Shown here piece after piece: positions 37,000 to 45,772 of a stretch of 64,000 nucleotides of DNA; within the stretch, counting starts at the first letter, position 1; each line of letters opens with the position of its first letter. Under the pieces are notes generated by a model. The model made no database searches, was not told where the DNA came from, and was given only the letters and a program-made list of their open reading frames with translations. The DNA comes from Boudabousia liubingyangii (lineage in GTDB: Bacteria; Actinomycetota; Actinomycetes; Actinomycetales; Actinomycetaceae). The stretch covers positions 248,001 to 312,000 of the forward strand of contig NZ_MQSU01000002.1 in assembly GCF_001907245.1 (NCBI RefSeq). The letters run 5' to 3'. The translations under genes were made by a program, and so were the position numbers.

Positions 37000-37854
37000 A
37001 TGGATTACTTGTACGCCACCATCATGGGCCTAGTCCAAGGCCTAACGGAGTTCTTACCGATTTCTTCCTCCGCTCACCTGCGGATCACCTCTGATCTTTT
37101 AGGTATCGGGGATCCGGGTGCAGCATTTACCGCGATCATCCAGATTGGTACGGAGCTAGCGGTATTAATCTATTTCTGGAAAGACATCTGGCAGATCCTA
37201 ACTCACTGGTACCGCTCCATGCCCTGGGTTGGGGAAGGGCACCTACCCAGTAGCGACCCGCATGTTCGTCTAGGCTGGATGATTATTGTCGGTTCCATCC
37301 CCATTGGGGTCCTAGGCCTGCTACTGGAAAAGTGGATTGACACGACTTTCCGAAACCTCTGGATTACCGTGTTCATGCTGGCATTCTTTGGTGCCCTGCT
37401 GGGCTTAGCTGATGGCTGGAGTAAACGCGAGAAGACGTTGGATAAGATGACTTGGGGACAGGCAATAGCCTACGGTGGCGCCCAGGCTTTAGCTCTAATT
37501 CCTGGCGTTTCACGCTCTGGCGGTACGATTACCGCTGGCCGGCTCATGGGCTTTAAACGTCCCGACGCAGCCCGCTACTCATTCCTGCTGGCAATGCCCG
37601 CAGTATTCGCTTCCGGTCTTTATAAAGTCGCTAAGGTACTTTCTGGCCCGACAGTCGGAGAAATTCAGTGGGGCCCGACGCTTCTAGCCACTGTTGTTTG
37701 TTTCGTAGTTGGTTATGCAGTTATCGTCTGGTTCTTGAAACTAATCTCGACCAAGTCGTTTATGCCTTTTGTTTGGTATCGTCTAGGGCTTGCCGCAGTG
37801 GTTTCAGTCCTCCTCTTGACCGGGGTCCTACACGCTAACGCAATCGGAGTCTGA
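37000..37854 (+). CDS. uppP: Undecaprenyl-diphosphatase
   Basis: An integral membrane phosphatase that recycles the undecaprenyl carrier lipid for cell-wall synthesis and gives bacitracin resistance. The two family signatures are intact: LPISSSAHLRI near the N-terminus and PGVSRSGGTI in the middle. The protein has about eight hydrophobic segments and is 284 residues long. The ATG at 37000 puts the family's QGLTEFLP segment at its normal place; a GTG two codons upstream is the alternative. The next gene starts close behind. Confidence 0.95.
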   Translation: MDYLYATIMGLVQGLTEFLPISSSAHLRITSDLLGIGDPGAAFTAIIQIGTELAVLIYFWKDIWQILTHWYRSMPWVGEGHLPSSDPHVRLGWMIIVGSIPIGVLGLLLEKWIDTTFRNLWITVFMLAFFGALLGLADGWSKREKTLDKMTWGQAIAYGGAQALALIPGVSRSGGTITAGRLMGFKRPDAARYSFLLAMPAVFASGLYKVAKVLSGPTVGEIQWGPTLLATVVCFVVGYAVIVWFLKLISTKSFMPFVWYRLGLAAVVSVLLLTGVLHANAIGV

Positions 37855-37880
37855 ACTTGACACAAGAAAAGGAAACCCCT

Positions 37881-38543
37881 GTGACGAATAGTGGTCTGCC
37901 AGCGGCTGTCCTATTGGATATGGATGGCACCTCCATCGATTCTGAGCCCTTATGGATTGAATCAGAAGTCAAACTAGCAGAGAGCTTTGGACGGGAATTC
38001 GATCCGGCCCAGGGAGCGAACTTCGTAGGAACCTCATTGCTCTCCACCGCTGAATGGTTTGCGAACTGGATCCCTACCGATACCGATCCAAAAATCTTAG
38101 AACGTCGTCTCCTTCAGTATGTGGTTGATCATTTTGAAGGTGACCGAATCCTATACCGACCGGGCTTCTTTGAACTTCTTGATCTTTGTGATCGTTTGGG
38201 GATTCCCGTGGGGATCGTGACCTCATCGCACCGTGACTTCCTGGATAAAATGCTGGCGGCTGTGGGCCCGGAACGTTTCGCGGTTTCACTAGCCGGCAAC
38301 GAGGTGGAGAATCAAAAACCGGATCCTGAACCCTACCGGACGGCTGCCCAGATACTAGGGGTAGCGATTGAAGATTGTGTAGTGGTGGAAGATTCGAATT
38401 CTGGAGTGGCTAGTGCTGTCGCATCCGGAGCTCATGCGGTAGGTATTCCCTGTATGACACAGGTAAAGCCGCAGCCGGGTCTTACCGTCCTTGAATCCCT
38501 TCACCAACTGGATGAAGCCAAACTACGCGAATTAGTAGCCTGA
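37881..38543 (+). CDS. HAD-superfamily hydrolase (beta-phosphoglucomutase-like)
   Basis: A 220-residue soluble phosphatase or mutase of HAD subfamily IA. The nucleophile motif LLDMDGTSIDSEP starts near residue 9, motif II is GIVTSSH, and the C-terminal acidic motif is VVEDSNSGVASA. The helical cap lies between motifs I and II. The GTG at 37881 with AAAAGGA 8 bases upstream is preferred to a TTG 24 bases earlier. Substrates of this family cannot be predicted reliably. It ends 4 bases before the stop of the opposing nuclease gene. Confidence 0.85.
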   Translation: MTNSGLPAAVLLDMDGTSIDSEPLWIESEVKLAESFGREFDPAQGANFVGTSLLSTAEWFANWIPTDTDPKILERRLLQYVVDHFEGDRILYRPGFFELLDLCDRLGIPVGIVTSSHRDFLDKMLAAVGPERFAVSLAGNEVENQKPDPEPYRTAAQILGVAIEDCVVVEDSNSGVASAVASGAHAVGIPCMTQVKPQPGLTVLESLHQLDEAKLRELVA

Positions 38544-38547
38544 TTCC

Positions 38548-39396
38548 TTAGTCTTGGCTGCGAATCTGAAGTAGATATTCAATCCTGTCTTCCGGCATTT
38601 CCGGAGTCTTCCCACCGAATTCGGGACAGTATTCTTGGAAGGGGCACCAGTTGCACAGGGGGCCTTTCCGGGTAGTGAAGTAGCGTTTGTTTAGGGCCTC
38701 TTCGATACGTGTCCAAGTTTGGTTGATGGTCTTTTCAATCCCATAGAGGTCGTGTCCCTGGGGATCGAGTGGCAAGATCTGCTGGGCTTCTAGATACACC
38801 AGCTGGGTCCGTGCAGGGGTCTGCTTTTTAGCTTTGGTAAGCAGCAGGGCATAGAAGCGAAGTTGGTCCAGCGCGTCTTGTTGGTATTGTGGCCGCGGCA
38901 TTTTGCCAGTCTTGTAGTCAACCACCCGCAGCGAACCGTCATTGGGATTGCGGTCGATCCGGTCGATAAAACCGCGGATATTAACCCCCTCATCGGTGAC
39001 TGCTTGCACTTCTAATTCTCGCCCGGCATTAATTAGGAGGCTGGGGTTCTCGATTAGGAAGTACTTGTCGATGACAGTGCGAATCCGGCCCTGTAGCTCT
39101 TCTTTTTCTGCTTCGGTCTCGAAGAGTTCTTCATATTCGGGGTGCTCATCCATCGTAAAACGGAAAGCCTCAGGAATATCTGCCAAGGCCGCCTCGTGGG
39201 TACGTTCGGGGCGGGGCAGAGCGTATAGGTTCTCAAGCACTTGGTGAACTGCGGTACCGAAGGCAAGGTGCATTTGAGGAGGCTGTGGGATGCGGTTAAC
39301 CATGGAGAGTTGATAGCGCAGGGGACACTGTTTGAACTCTTTGAGTCTCGAGTATGACAGAGTCGGGTTGTGAACAGTTTTTGCGCTTTCTTCCAT
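38548..39396 (-). CDS. RecB-like PD-(D/E)XK nuclease with Fe-S cysteines
   Basis: A 282-residue Cas4/AddB-like nuclease. The sequence has YSRLKEFKQCPLRY at the N-terminus, the catalytic GFIDRID...VVDYKTGK motif, and a C-terminal CNWCPFQEYC which with the N-terminal Cys makes the four ligands of a likely 4Fe-4S cluster. It is probably a DNA repair or recombination exonuclease; the partner helicase is not visible. Start codons are ambiguous. 39396 is preferred because TATGGT lies 7 bases before it, but ATGs at 39432 or nearby are possible. It is divergent from trmI, as often seen in actinobacteria. Confidence 0.85.
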   Translation of the reverse strand: MEESAKTVHNPTLSYSRLKEFKQCPLRYQLSMVNRIPQPPQMHLAFGTAVHQVLENLYALPRPERTHEAALADIPEAFRFTMDEHPEYEELFETEAEKEELQGRIRTVIDKYFLIENPSLLINAGRELEVQAVTDEGVNIRGFIDRIDRNPNDGSLRVVDYKTGKMPRPQYQQDALDQLRFYALLLTKAKKQTPARTQLVYLEAQQILPLDPQGHDLYGIEKTINQTWTRIEEALNKRYFTTRKGPLCNWCPFQEYCPEFGGKTPEMPEDRIEYLLQIRSQD

Positions 39397-39530
39397 GTCT
39401 GACACCATAACGGTTTCTGTGTCTGCGGGCATAACGATTTTTGAGATTGTGGGTAAAATGGGTGTTGGTATTTTTCTTTTCGTGGGGCGCCGGCTGGTGG
39501 TTTAGCGAATCGTTTTGGGAAGGTTTTTGT

Positions 39531-40604
39531 ATGTCTGAGCTTGATTCTGAGCGCTTTGAGTCGGTTGCCGAGGGCGCTGCGCCGGCTTCTACCCCCATGG
39601 GACAGGCTTCCCGCCGCGGGCCTTTCCGTCCGGGTGATCGCGTGCAGCTGACGGACCACAAGGGCCGCATGCACACGATTATTTTGCAAGAGGGCGGTTA
39701 TTTTAATACCCATAAGACCTCTTTTTACCATGATGAGCTACTAGGCCAGCCCGAAGGCACGGTCGTCACCACGAAGGAGGGCGCCACCTACTTGGCGGTG
39801 CGGCCCTTGCTGTCGGACTACGTGATGTCGATGCCTCGCGGCGCGGCCGTGGTTTACCCTAAGGACGCTTCACAGATCATTCAGTTTGGGGATATTTTCC
39901 CCGGTGCGCGCGTCGTTGAGGCCGGTGTTGGTTCCGGCGCTTTGACCCTCTCTTTGCTTTCCGCAATCGGCCCGCAGGGTAGCTTGCTTTCGGTTGAGCG
40001 CCGGGAAGATTTCGCGCAGATCGCCCAAGGCAATGTGGACCTGTGGTTTGGTGGCCGCCATCCGGCTTGGGACGTTCAGGTGGGCGACCTAGCACAGGTC
40101 CTCCCGACTGCAGTTGAGCCGCATTCGATTGATCGAATCGTCTTGGATATGTTGGCTCCCTGGGAGAACTTGCAGGTTTGTGCGGATGCACTGGCTCCCG
40201 GTGGCGTTTTGCTTTGTTATGTGGCGACCGTGACTCAGCTTTCTCGTTTGGCAGAGGACATTCGTAAGACGCAACTGTTTACAGAACCGCACGCTTGGGA
40301 GTCTCAGATTCGTGATTGGCACCTGGAGGGCTTGGCGGTTCGCCCTGAGCATCGCATGGTGGCTCATACTGGTTTCTTGATTACCTGTCGTCGTTTGGCG
40401 CAGGGCGTGACTCCACCGCCGGTCTCGCGTCGTCCCGCGAAGGAAGCTCAGGGATTAGACGGTCAGTGGGATGAGGTCACCGACTGGTCCCCAGAACAGG
40501 TAGGGGAGCGTCCCGTTTCTGATAAAAAGGTTCGCCGGGTAGCGCGTGACTTGCAGGCCCGGACGGATTATTGGCTAGCTGATGAATCAACGCAGGAGGC
40601 TTGA
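39531..40604 (+). CDS. trmI: tRNA (adenine-58-N1)-methyltransferase
   Basis: A SAM-dependent enzyme that methylates A58 in the T-loop of tRNA. It has an N-terminal beta-rich domain with FRPGDRVQLTD, then a Rossmann methyltransferase core whose SAM motif is VEAGVGSGALTLSL, followed by VERREDFA and DMLAPWE. The protein is 357 residues; an extra open frame of 30 codons upstream is hydrophobic and non-homologous, while the ATG at 39531 has GGAAGG 6 bases before it. In actinobacteria trmI commonly precedes arc, as here, with the stop codon lying next to the arc start. Confidence 0.92.
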   Translation: MSELDSERFESVAEGAAPASTPMGQASRRGPFRPGDRVQLTDHKGRMHTIILQEGGYFNTHKTSFYHDELLGQPEGTVVTTKEGATYLAVRPLLSDYVMSMPRGAAVVYPKDASQIIQFGDIFPGARVVEAGVGSGALTLSLLSAIGPQGSLLSVERREDFAQIAQGNVDLWFGGRHPAWDVQVGDLAQVLPTAVEPHSIDRIVLDMLAPWENLQVCADALAPGGVLLCYVATVTQLSRLAEDIRKTQLFTEPHAWESQIRDWHLEGLAVRPEHRMVAHTGFLITCRRLAQGVTPPPVSRRPAKEAQGLDGQWDEVTDWSPEQVGERPVSDKKVRRVARDLQARTDYWLADESTQEA

Positions 40605-40609
40605 TTTCT

Positions 40610-42127
40610 TTGTCTGAGGTGGAAAACACCGAACTTCAACTCCAGTTGGAACGCACGTCTGGGGCCTTGGCTAAGGCGCGTCAACAGCTTGAGCTTTTGC
40701 GTGACGAGGTTGCTCGCTTGCGGGTTCCACCTTCCTCACTGGGCTTCTTTATTGCTGGCTATGCGATGGAGCGGGAAGCTGAGGTTGCCCTCTCGGGTCG
40801 CCGTTTGCGCGTCCAGGTTGCCCCCGGGGTTGATTTAGCGTCTTTGAGCACCGGCCAGCGGGTCCGTTTGAATGATCAGATGGTGATGGTGGGGACGGCT
40901 CCCGCAGCCCGCGAGGGGACTTTGTGCGTGATCACCGAATTGCGTGGCTTGGATCGGGTGATTGTTACTACTCCTAATGGTTCAGAAGTGTTGGTGACTT
41001 TAGCGGGTCCGTTACGTTCGGGTGCGTTGCGCGTGGGTGAAGAGCTCATGGTTGATCTGCCGGCAGCTCTGGCCTTGGAGCGAGTACCCCGTGAGCGGGT
41101 TGAGCAGTTACTTTCCCCGGAGGTTCCCGAGGTTGCTTGGTCCGAGGTGGGCGGTTTGGGCCCCCAGGTACAGGCGATTAGGGACGCGGTGGAACTGCCT
41201 TTCCGCCAGCCGGAACTATTTAAGAAATTTGGTTTGCGGCCACCTCGTGGGGTCCTGCTTTATGGCCCTCCCGGTTGCGGTAAGACTTTGATCGCTAAGG
41301 CGATTGCGACCGCTTTGGCGAATCCTGAAGAGGGGGAGCCGGCTTATTTCCTTTCTTTGAAGGGTCCCCAGCTGCTTAACAAATATGTGGGTGAGACCGA
41401 ACGTCAGCTGCGAGCGTTGTTTGCGCGGGCCCGCCAACTGGCTACGGCGTCTCGTCCGGTGGTCATCTTCTTTGATGAGATGGAGGCCCTGTTCCGGGTC
41501 CGTGGTTCAGGTATTTCTTCCGATTTGGAAACTTCGGTGGTGCCCCAGTTCCTGGCAGAACTTGATGGTTTAGAAACACTTGAGAACGTCATTGTGATCG
41601 GTGCTTCTAACCGTGAGGACATGATTGATCCGGCAGTGCTGCGTGGTGGACGTCTGGACGTCCGGATTGAGGTGTCGCGACCTGATCAGGCGGGAGCACA
41701 GGAAATCCTTGGGATTCACTTGGGCGCCCAGATTCCTTTCGCTGAAGGCATTGATCGAGCTGCTTTGATTGCTGATTTGGCGGCGGCTCTCTATGCGGAT
41801 GATCCTGCTAATCGGGTCCTTGAGATTGAAACGGCTGAGGGCGAGCGTGGCTACCTGATGGCAAAGGATTTGCTCTCTGGCGCCGCCCTAGCAGCAATCG
41901 CTAATCGTGCTAAGCAACTTGCGGTCAAGGCTGCCTTGGATGGACAAGCCTTAGGGATCTCTCGTTCTGAACTCTGGCAGGCCGCTGAGTCGGAGGTCCA
42001 GGAGCTGGCCCAGTTGGCAGCTGCCAGTAAGCCCAGTGTTTATGCTCCGACGGCAGGTTTACGGGGCCGAAAAATTACTACTTGGGAGGCCTGCTTTGCA
42101 GGTGCTTTACCCGAGGCAAATAAGTAG
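40610..42127 (+). CDS. arc: Proteasome-type AAA ATPase ARC/Mpa (shortened C-terminus)
   Basis: A ring ATPase that recognises pupylated proteins and unfolds them. Residues 1-45 form the N-terminal coiled coil that binds Pup, followed by OB-fold domains (about 50-165) and an AAA module with Walker A GPPGCGKT near residue 218 and Walker B VIFFDEME near 286. At 505 residues it is shorter than mycobacterial Mpa (609). It ends LPEANK, without the Gln-Tyr-Leu type tail used to dock on the 20S proteasome. The TTG at 40610 is preferred over 40601 because AGGAGG sits 10 bases before it. Confidence 0.9.
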   Translation: MSEVENTELQLQLERTSGALAKARQQLELLRDEVARLRVPPSSLGFFIAGYAMEREAEVALSGRRLRVQVAPGVDLASLSTGQRVRLNDQMVMVGTAPAAREGTLCVITELRGLDRVIVTTPNGSEVLVTLAGPLRSGALRVGEELMVDLPAALALERVPRERVEQLLSPEVPEVAWSEVGGLGPQVQAIRDAVELPFRQPELFKKFGLRPPRGVLLYGPPGCGKTLIAKAIATALANPEEGEPAYFLSLKGPQLLNKYVGETERQLRALFARARQLATASRPVVIFFDEMEALFRVRGSGISSDLETSVVPQFLAELDGLETLENVIVIGASNREDMIDPAVLRGGRLDVRIEVSRPDQAGAQEILGIHLGAQIPFAEGIDRAALIADLAAALYADDPANRVLEIETAEGERGYLMAKDLLSGAALAAIANRAKQLAVKAALDGQALGISRSELWQAAESEVQELAQLAAASKPSVYAPTAGLRGRKITTWEACFAGALPEANK

Positions 42128-42138
42128 GGAGAAAATCG

Positions 42139-43884
42139 ATGGCAGAGGAAACAGAGACGACAGTCCAGAATGCAGTTCCGGGCTCACAGCGTGAGTTTCC
42201 CAGTAGCTTCCCAGGTTCGATGCTTCTGGGAATGGAATCAGAATTGGGGATCATGCCTGCCCAAGCTGGTACCCGAGGTAGTGAGGTAACGGCCTGTTTA
42301 GATTTGCTTAACTCCTACGCGAATGCTTACCCGAAGTTACCTAGCTGGTGCTATGCGGCTGAAACGCCTCTGCGCGATATTTTCATGGGAGACTTGGATC
42401 GAAGGGTGGCTGATCCCTCTCAGCTCACCGATTATGATCCCACTTTGGACTTGGATCCGAATGTGGATATGGAAGCCGAGCTAGCTAAGCTGGATCTGCC
42501 TTTGGCCCCTTGCGGAGGACATCAGGAATCTGCGGCACAGCGTCCGGCTTTACGTTCTAACGTTGTCACCACGAATGGTGGCCGCTTTTATGTCGATCAC
42601 GCTCACCCAGAGGTCTCGACCCCGGAGTGCTGGACGGTCCCAGCTCTTATTCAAGAACATCAGAAGATGCTGTCAATGGTGCGCGAAGCACAGGCCCTAG
42701 CTGGTAACCGTTGGCGACTATTTGGCAATAATGTGGACGGTAAGGGATCAACTTGGGGACACCATGAAAACTATCGTATTTCTCGGGAGGTAGATTTCGG
42801 GGATCTGGCCGCCCTTTTCGCCGGTCATCTGGTTTCCAGGCAGGTTTATTGTGGTGCTGGACGCTTGGGCGTCGGTTCCGCGGGGGCGGTGAAAAACTTC
42901 CAGATCAGCCAGCGAGCCGACTATGTCGAATGCCTAACCGGTCTGCAAACTACCTTTAATCGTCCGCTCATCAATACTCGAGACGAGGCGCACGATGATG
43001 CCAGCAAGTGGCGACGACTGCACGTAATTGTGGGGGACTTTAATCAAGTCGACTATTCTACGTATCTTCGAGTCGGCTCTACCTCGCTAGTCCTCTGGGC
43101 GCTGGAGCGACGCTGTCTTCGCGGTCTTACCTTAGAAGACGAAGGCATGGCTTTAGTTGATGCCGTGCTAGAGGTTCAGAAGATTTCTCACGATACTACT
43201 TTGACCGCTTCGGTGGAACTACGTGGTGGACAGTCCGTGACGGCTCTGGAACTAGCGGGTGACTATCTACAAATGGTGGCGGAAGAACTAGCTAGTTTTG
43301 AAGCAGAGCTGAATAACTCGGCTAACGTCGATTCACTGAATGTCGCGCAGACCGTAAAGGAGCGTTGGCTCAACAGCGCTCAACGTCAGAGTGTCCAGCA
43401 GTTCATGGCTGATTGGGAACAGGTGCTTGCTGATCTGGGGCGTGATCTTTGGTCCGCAGCTGACCGCGTGGAATGGGTGGCAAAGTATCAGCTGCTTGAG
43501 CGTGCTCGTCAACGCTACCAGAGTGATTGGTCAGATCCGCGACTGTTCGCCCTAGATCTTGCTTGGGCGGATCTTAACCCCCAGAGTTCTCCAGCTCTCA
43601 AGTTAGCGGCCCGTGGAAGTTTCCGTCCCGTTCCAGGGATGTCAGAGGAAAACCTCTTAGGCTCTGATCTTTCTTGGCGTGCTCAAGTTCGTAGTGCCCT
43701 AGTTGAAAATCCCGTTGTTAGCGAGGTCGGATGGGCAGTTGTCCGCGTTGGAAACCTTGTGCTTTCGCTACTATCTGCCGGCTTAGAACAACACCCTTTG
43801 GAATTTTGGAGATCAGCTTCGCCCACAGAATTAGTGCAGGCTTTGGTTCCCTATCAGAATCAGCTTGTGGAGCTTAGTATTTAG
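42139..43884 (+). CDS. dop: Pup deamidase/depupylase Dop
   Basis: A glutamine-synthetase-like enzyme that removes Pup from proteins and, where needed, deamidates Pup. The ATP/Mg loop has GMESELG (31-37; the usual family form is closer to G-E-x-E-Y-G), and the catalytic Asp is in YVDHAHPE (Asp153). KNNVDGKG-like (NNVDGKGSTWGHHENY), FQISQRADY and RLHVIVGD segments confirm the family. At 581 residues it is longer than typical Dop, with an extra N-terminal 25 residues and an acidic insertion around 95-135. It starts 11 bases after arc and is followed by pup. Confidence 0.9.
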   Translation: MAEETETTVQNAVPGSQREFPSSFPGSMLLGMESELGIMPAQAGTRGSEVTACLDLLNSYANAYPKLPSWCYAAETPLRDIFMGDLDRRVADPSQLTDYDPTLDLDPNVDMEAELAKLDLPLAPCGGHQESAAQRPALRSNVVTTNGGRFYVDHAHPEVSTPECWTVPALIQEHQKMLSMVREAQALAGNRWRLFGNNVDGKGSTWGHHENYRISREVDFGDLAALFAGHLVSRQVYCGAGRLGVGSAGAVKNFQISQRADYVECLTGLQTTFNRPLINTRDEAHDDASKWRRLHVIVGDFNQVDYSTYLRVGSTSLVLWALERRCLRGLTLEDEGMALVDAVLEVQKISHDTTLTASVELRGGQSVTALELAGDYLQMVAEELASFEAELNNSANVDSLNVAQTVKERWLNSAQRQSVQQFMADWEQVLADLGRDLWSAADRVEWVAKYQLLERARQRYQSDWSDPRLFALDLAWADLNPQSSPALKLAARGSFRPVPGMSEENLLGSDLSWRAQVRSALVENPVVSEVGWAVVRVGNLVLSLLSAGLEQHPLEFWRSASPTELVQALVPYQNQLVELSI

Positions 43885-43918
43885 TCTTAGTTTTTAGTAA
43901 TAGGTTTGGAGGAAGCAA

Positions 43919-44137
43919 ATGGCACAAGAAAGAATCTTTGCTCAGCGACAGGATCAGTCCCAGGAATTGGGAGCTCAAGAATCAGAAGCCTTAGATAAGG
44001 CTATCGAGGGCGCTTCGGTTGCCGCGCAGCAATCAGATGCCAGCGAGGTAGATAGTATTCTTGACGAAATTGATGACGTTTTGTCTTCGGGGGCCGCAGA
44101 GTTTGTGGATTCCTACATCCAACAGGGTGGCGAATGA
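43919..44137 (+). CDS. pup: Prokaryotic ubiquitin-like protein Pup, ending in Gly-Gly-Glu
   Basis: A 72-residue intrinsically disordered protein tag that PafA joins to lysines of target proteins. The helical ARC-binding region is in the second half (EVDSILDEIDDVLSSGAAEFVDSY) and the C-terminus is QQGGE. Because the last residue is already glutamate, no deamidation of glutamine by Dop should be required before ligation. GGAGG lies 6 bases before the ATG, and the stop overlaps the pafA start in ATGA, so the two are translationally coupled. Confidence 0.95.
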   Translation: MAQERIFAQRQDQSQELGAQESEALDKAIEGASVAAQQSDASEVDSILDEIDDVLSSGAAEFVDSYIQQGGE

Positions 44138-45675
44138 TGCCCACCACGGGCGTTAACGGCCGTCGAATCTTTGGGCTAGAGACCGAATATGGTCTGATTG
44201 TCCGTGATGAACAGGGGAAGCTACTTTCCGCTCCACGAGCAGCGCGGGAGCTCTTTGCCCACGGGCCTGATTTCTCCCAGCAATCTGCCACCTTCCTAAC
44301 CAATGGTGGACGCCTCTATGTTGATGTTGGGGCACATCCGGAATATGCGACTGCCGAGTGCGACACGGTAGAGGAATTGCTGGCTCAAGATCTAGCGGGA
44401 GATCAACTGCTGCTGGGTCTGGTGTCAGAGCTCAAACAGCGCCAGCCTCAATGGCAAGTATCGTTGTTAAGAAACAATCTTGATGCGGCCGGTAACTCCT
44501 TTGGATGCCATGAGAACTATCTGCTTCGGCGCTTTCAGGCTGGTCGTATTCTCACAACCGCACTGACCTCATTTTTGGTAGCTCGGACGGCACTAACTGG
44601 GGCTGGTGCAGTGTTACCAGTTCCAGAGTCCCAAGATTGGCGTTTCGTGATTTCAGCTCGGGCAGAGCAACTTACGGGAGAGTATTCCTCTGGGACGACG
44701 CAAGAACGACCAATCGTTAACACTCGCGATCAGGCCCTAGCCGATCCGGGCGAATATCAGCGTCTGCACGTGATTGCCGGGGATACGAATATTTCACAGC
44801 TTTCCGGGTATCTCAAAATCGGCGGCGTACTTATGGTACTTTCCGCTCTGGAAGCGGGGATTTCCTTCAATGATCTCCTTTTGACTGAGCCGCTTACTCA
44901 ACTCCGGGCTCTTAGCATGTCAGCCAATCAATCCCTACAGGAGCGTATTGGTCACGGTGTAGCTGCTGCTTCCAAGTCCCTAGATTCATCTGGAGCTGAG
45001 TCCGGTGTAAATCCTGGTTTCCCACAGAGTCCGCAGACAGCATTTGAAAGCAAACCTGCAAGCCACGGATTCTTGGGCGCTGATTTTCTGCTGACCTTGA
45101 CTTCTGGCAAGGAGCTTAAGGCTTCTGAATACTTGATCGCGATTGCTGAACGCTGTGGTGCCCGAAAGACTGACTGGCAGGTGCCTGGTTTGTCTGATCC
45201 GCAAAAATTCGCTCAGCTTTGGTTTAGCGCCTGCGAACAACTGGCTGATCCCAATGGGGGAGAGCTGCTCTCACAGCTGGATTGGGTGGCCAAGGCCAAA
45301 CTGCTAATTGGCAGTGCCAAACGGCACCCCTCCTTAACTCGGATTGAGGCCCAGCGGGTAGATTTTCTCTACCACGAACTCACCGCTTCTCTAGCCGCTA
45401 AACTGCACGCTAAGGGGATCCTTCCGCTGCTGATCCCCGCCGGGAATATTCGCCGTTCGCTGGTCGAAGCTCCCACTGAAACGCGCGCCAACCTGAGGTC
45501 TGAATTGATTGCCGCGGCGCGTCAAGCAGGTCGGGAACTTTCGGTTGATTGGTTCCGGGTGGCCCTTACTGGTGGTGGGGCAGCAGTTGATCTACCGGAT
45601 CCTTTTGCTACCAACAGTGAACAGGTCCCGCGCTTTCTTGCGGCCCTCAATGAGGAACCCTGGTTCCCACTTTAA
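44134..45675 (+). CDS. pafA: Pup-protein ligase PafA
   Basis: A glutamine-synthetase-like ligase that uses ATP to attach Pup's C-terminal glutamate to substrate lysines. It has the GLETEYG motif (14-20), the catalytic Asp in YVDVGAHPEY, NLDAAGNSFGCHENY, RAEQ and RLHVIAGD. At 513 residues it is somewhat longer than usual, with an inserted Ser/Gly-rich linker near residues 270-310. Its start overlaps the pup stop, so no proteasome genes lie between pup and pafA. The second ATG at 44137 is also possible. It is probably co-transcribed with dop and pup. Confidence 0.94.
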   Translation: MMPTTGVNGRRIFGLETEYGLIVRDEQGKLLSAPRAARELFAHGPDFSQQSATFLTNGGRLYVDVGAHPEYATAECDTVEELLAQDLAGDQLLLGLVSELKQRQPQWQVSLLRNNLDAAGNSFGCHENYLLRRFQAGRILTTALTSFLVARTALTGAGAVLPVPESQDWRFVISARAEQLTGEYSSGTTQERPIVNTRDQALADPGEYQRLHVIAGDTNISQLSGYLKIGGVLMVLSALEAGISFNDLLLTEPLTQLRALSMSANQSLQERIGHGVAAASKSLDSSGAESGVNPGFPQSPQTAFESKPASHGFLGADFLLTLTSGKELKASEYLIAIAERCGARKTDWQVPGLSDPQKFAQLWFSACEQLADPNGGELLSQLDWVAKAKLLIGSAKRHPSLTRIEAQRVDFLYHELTASLAAKLHAKGILPLLIPAGNIRRSLVEAPTETRANLRSELIAAARQAGRELSVDWFRVALTGGGAAVDLPDPFATNSEQVPRFLAALNEEPWFPL

Positions 45676-45772
45676 AATATTATGGTTGCCCGTAACCGGC
45701 GGCGGTTTTTCAGCCGGCTAGGGTAGACTACCTGAGTAAAGATTTAAGACATTTATCAGAACGGAGGCATCC

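Noticed and set aside
38074-40367. Several long open frames opposite the HAD and trmI genes
   Set aside because: They are antisense shadows of clear protein families with conserved motifs, and have no domain content of their own.
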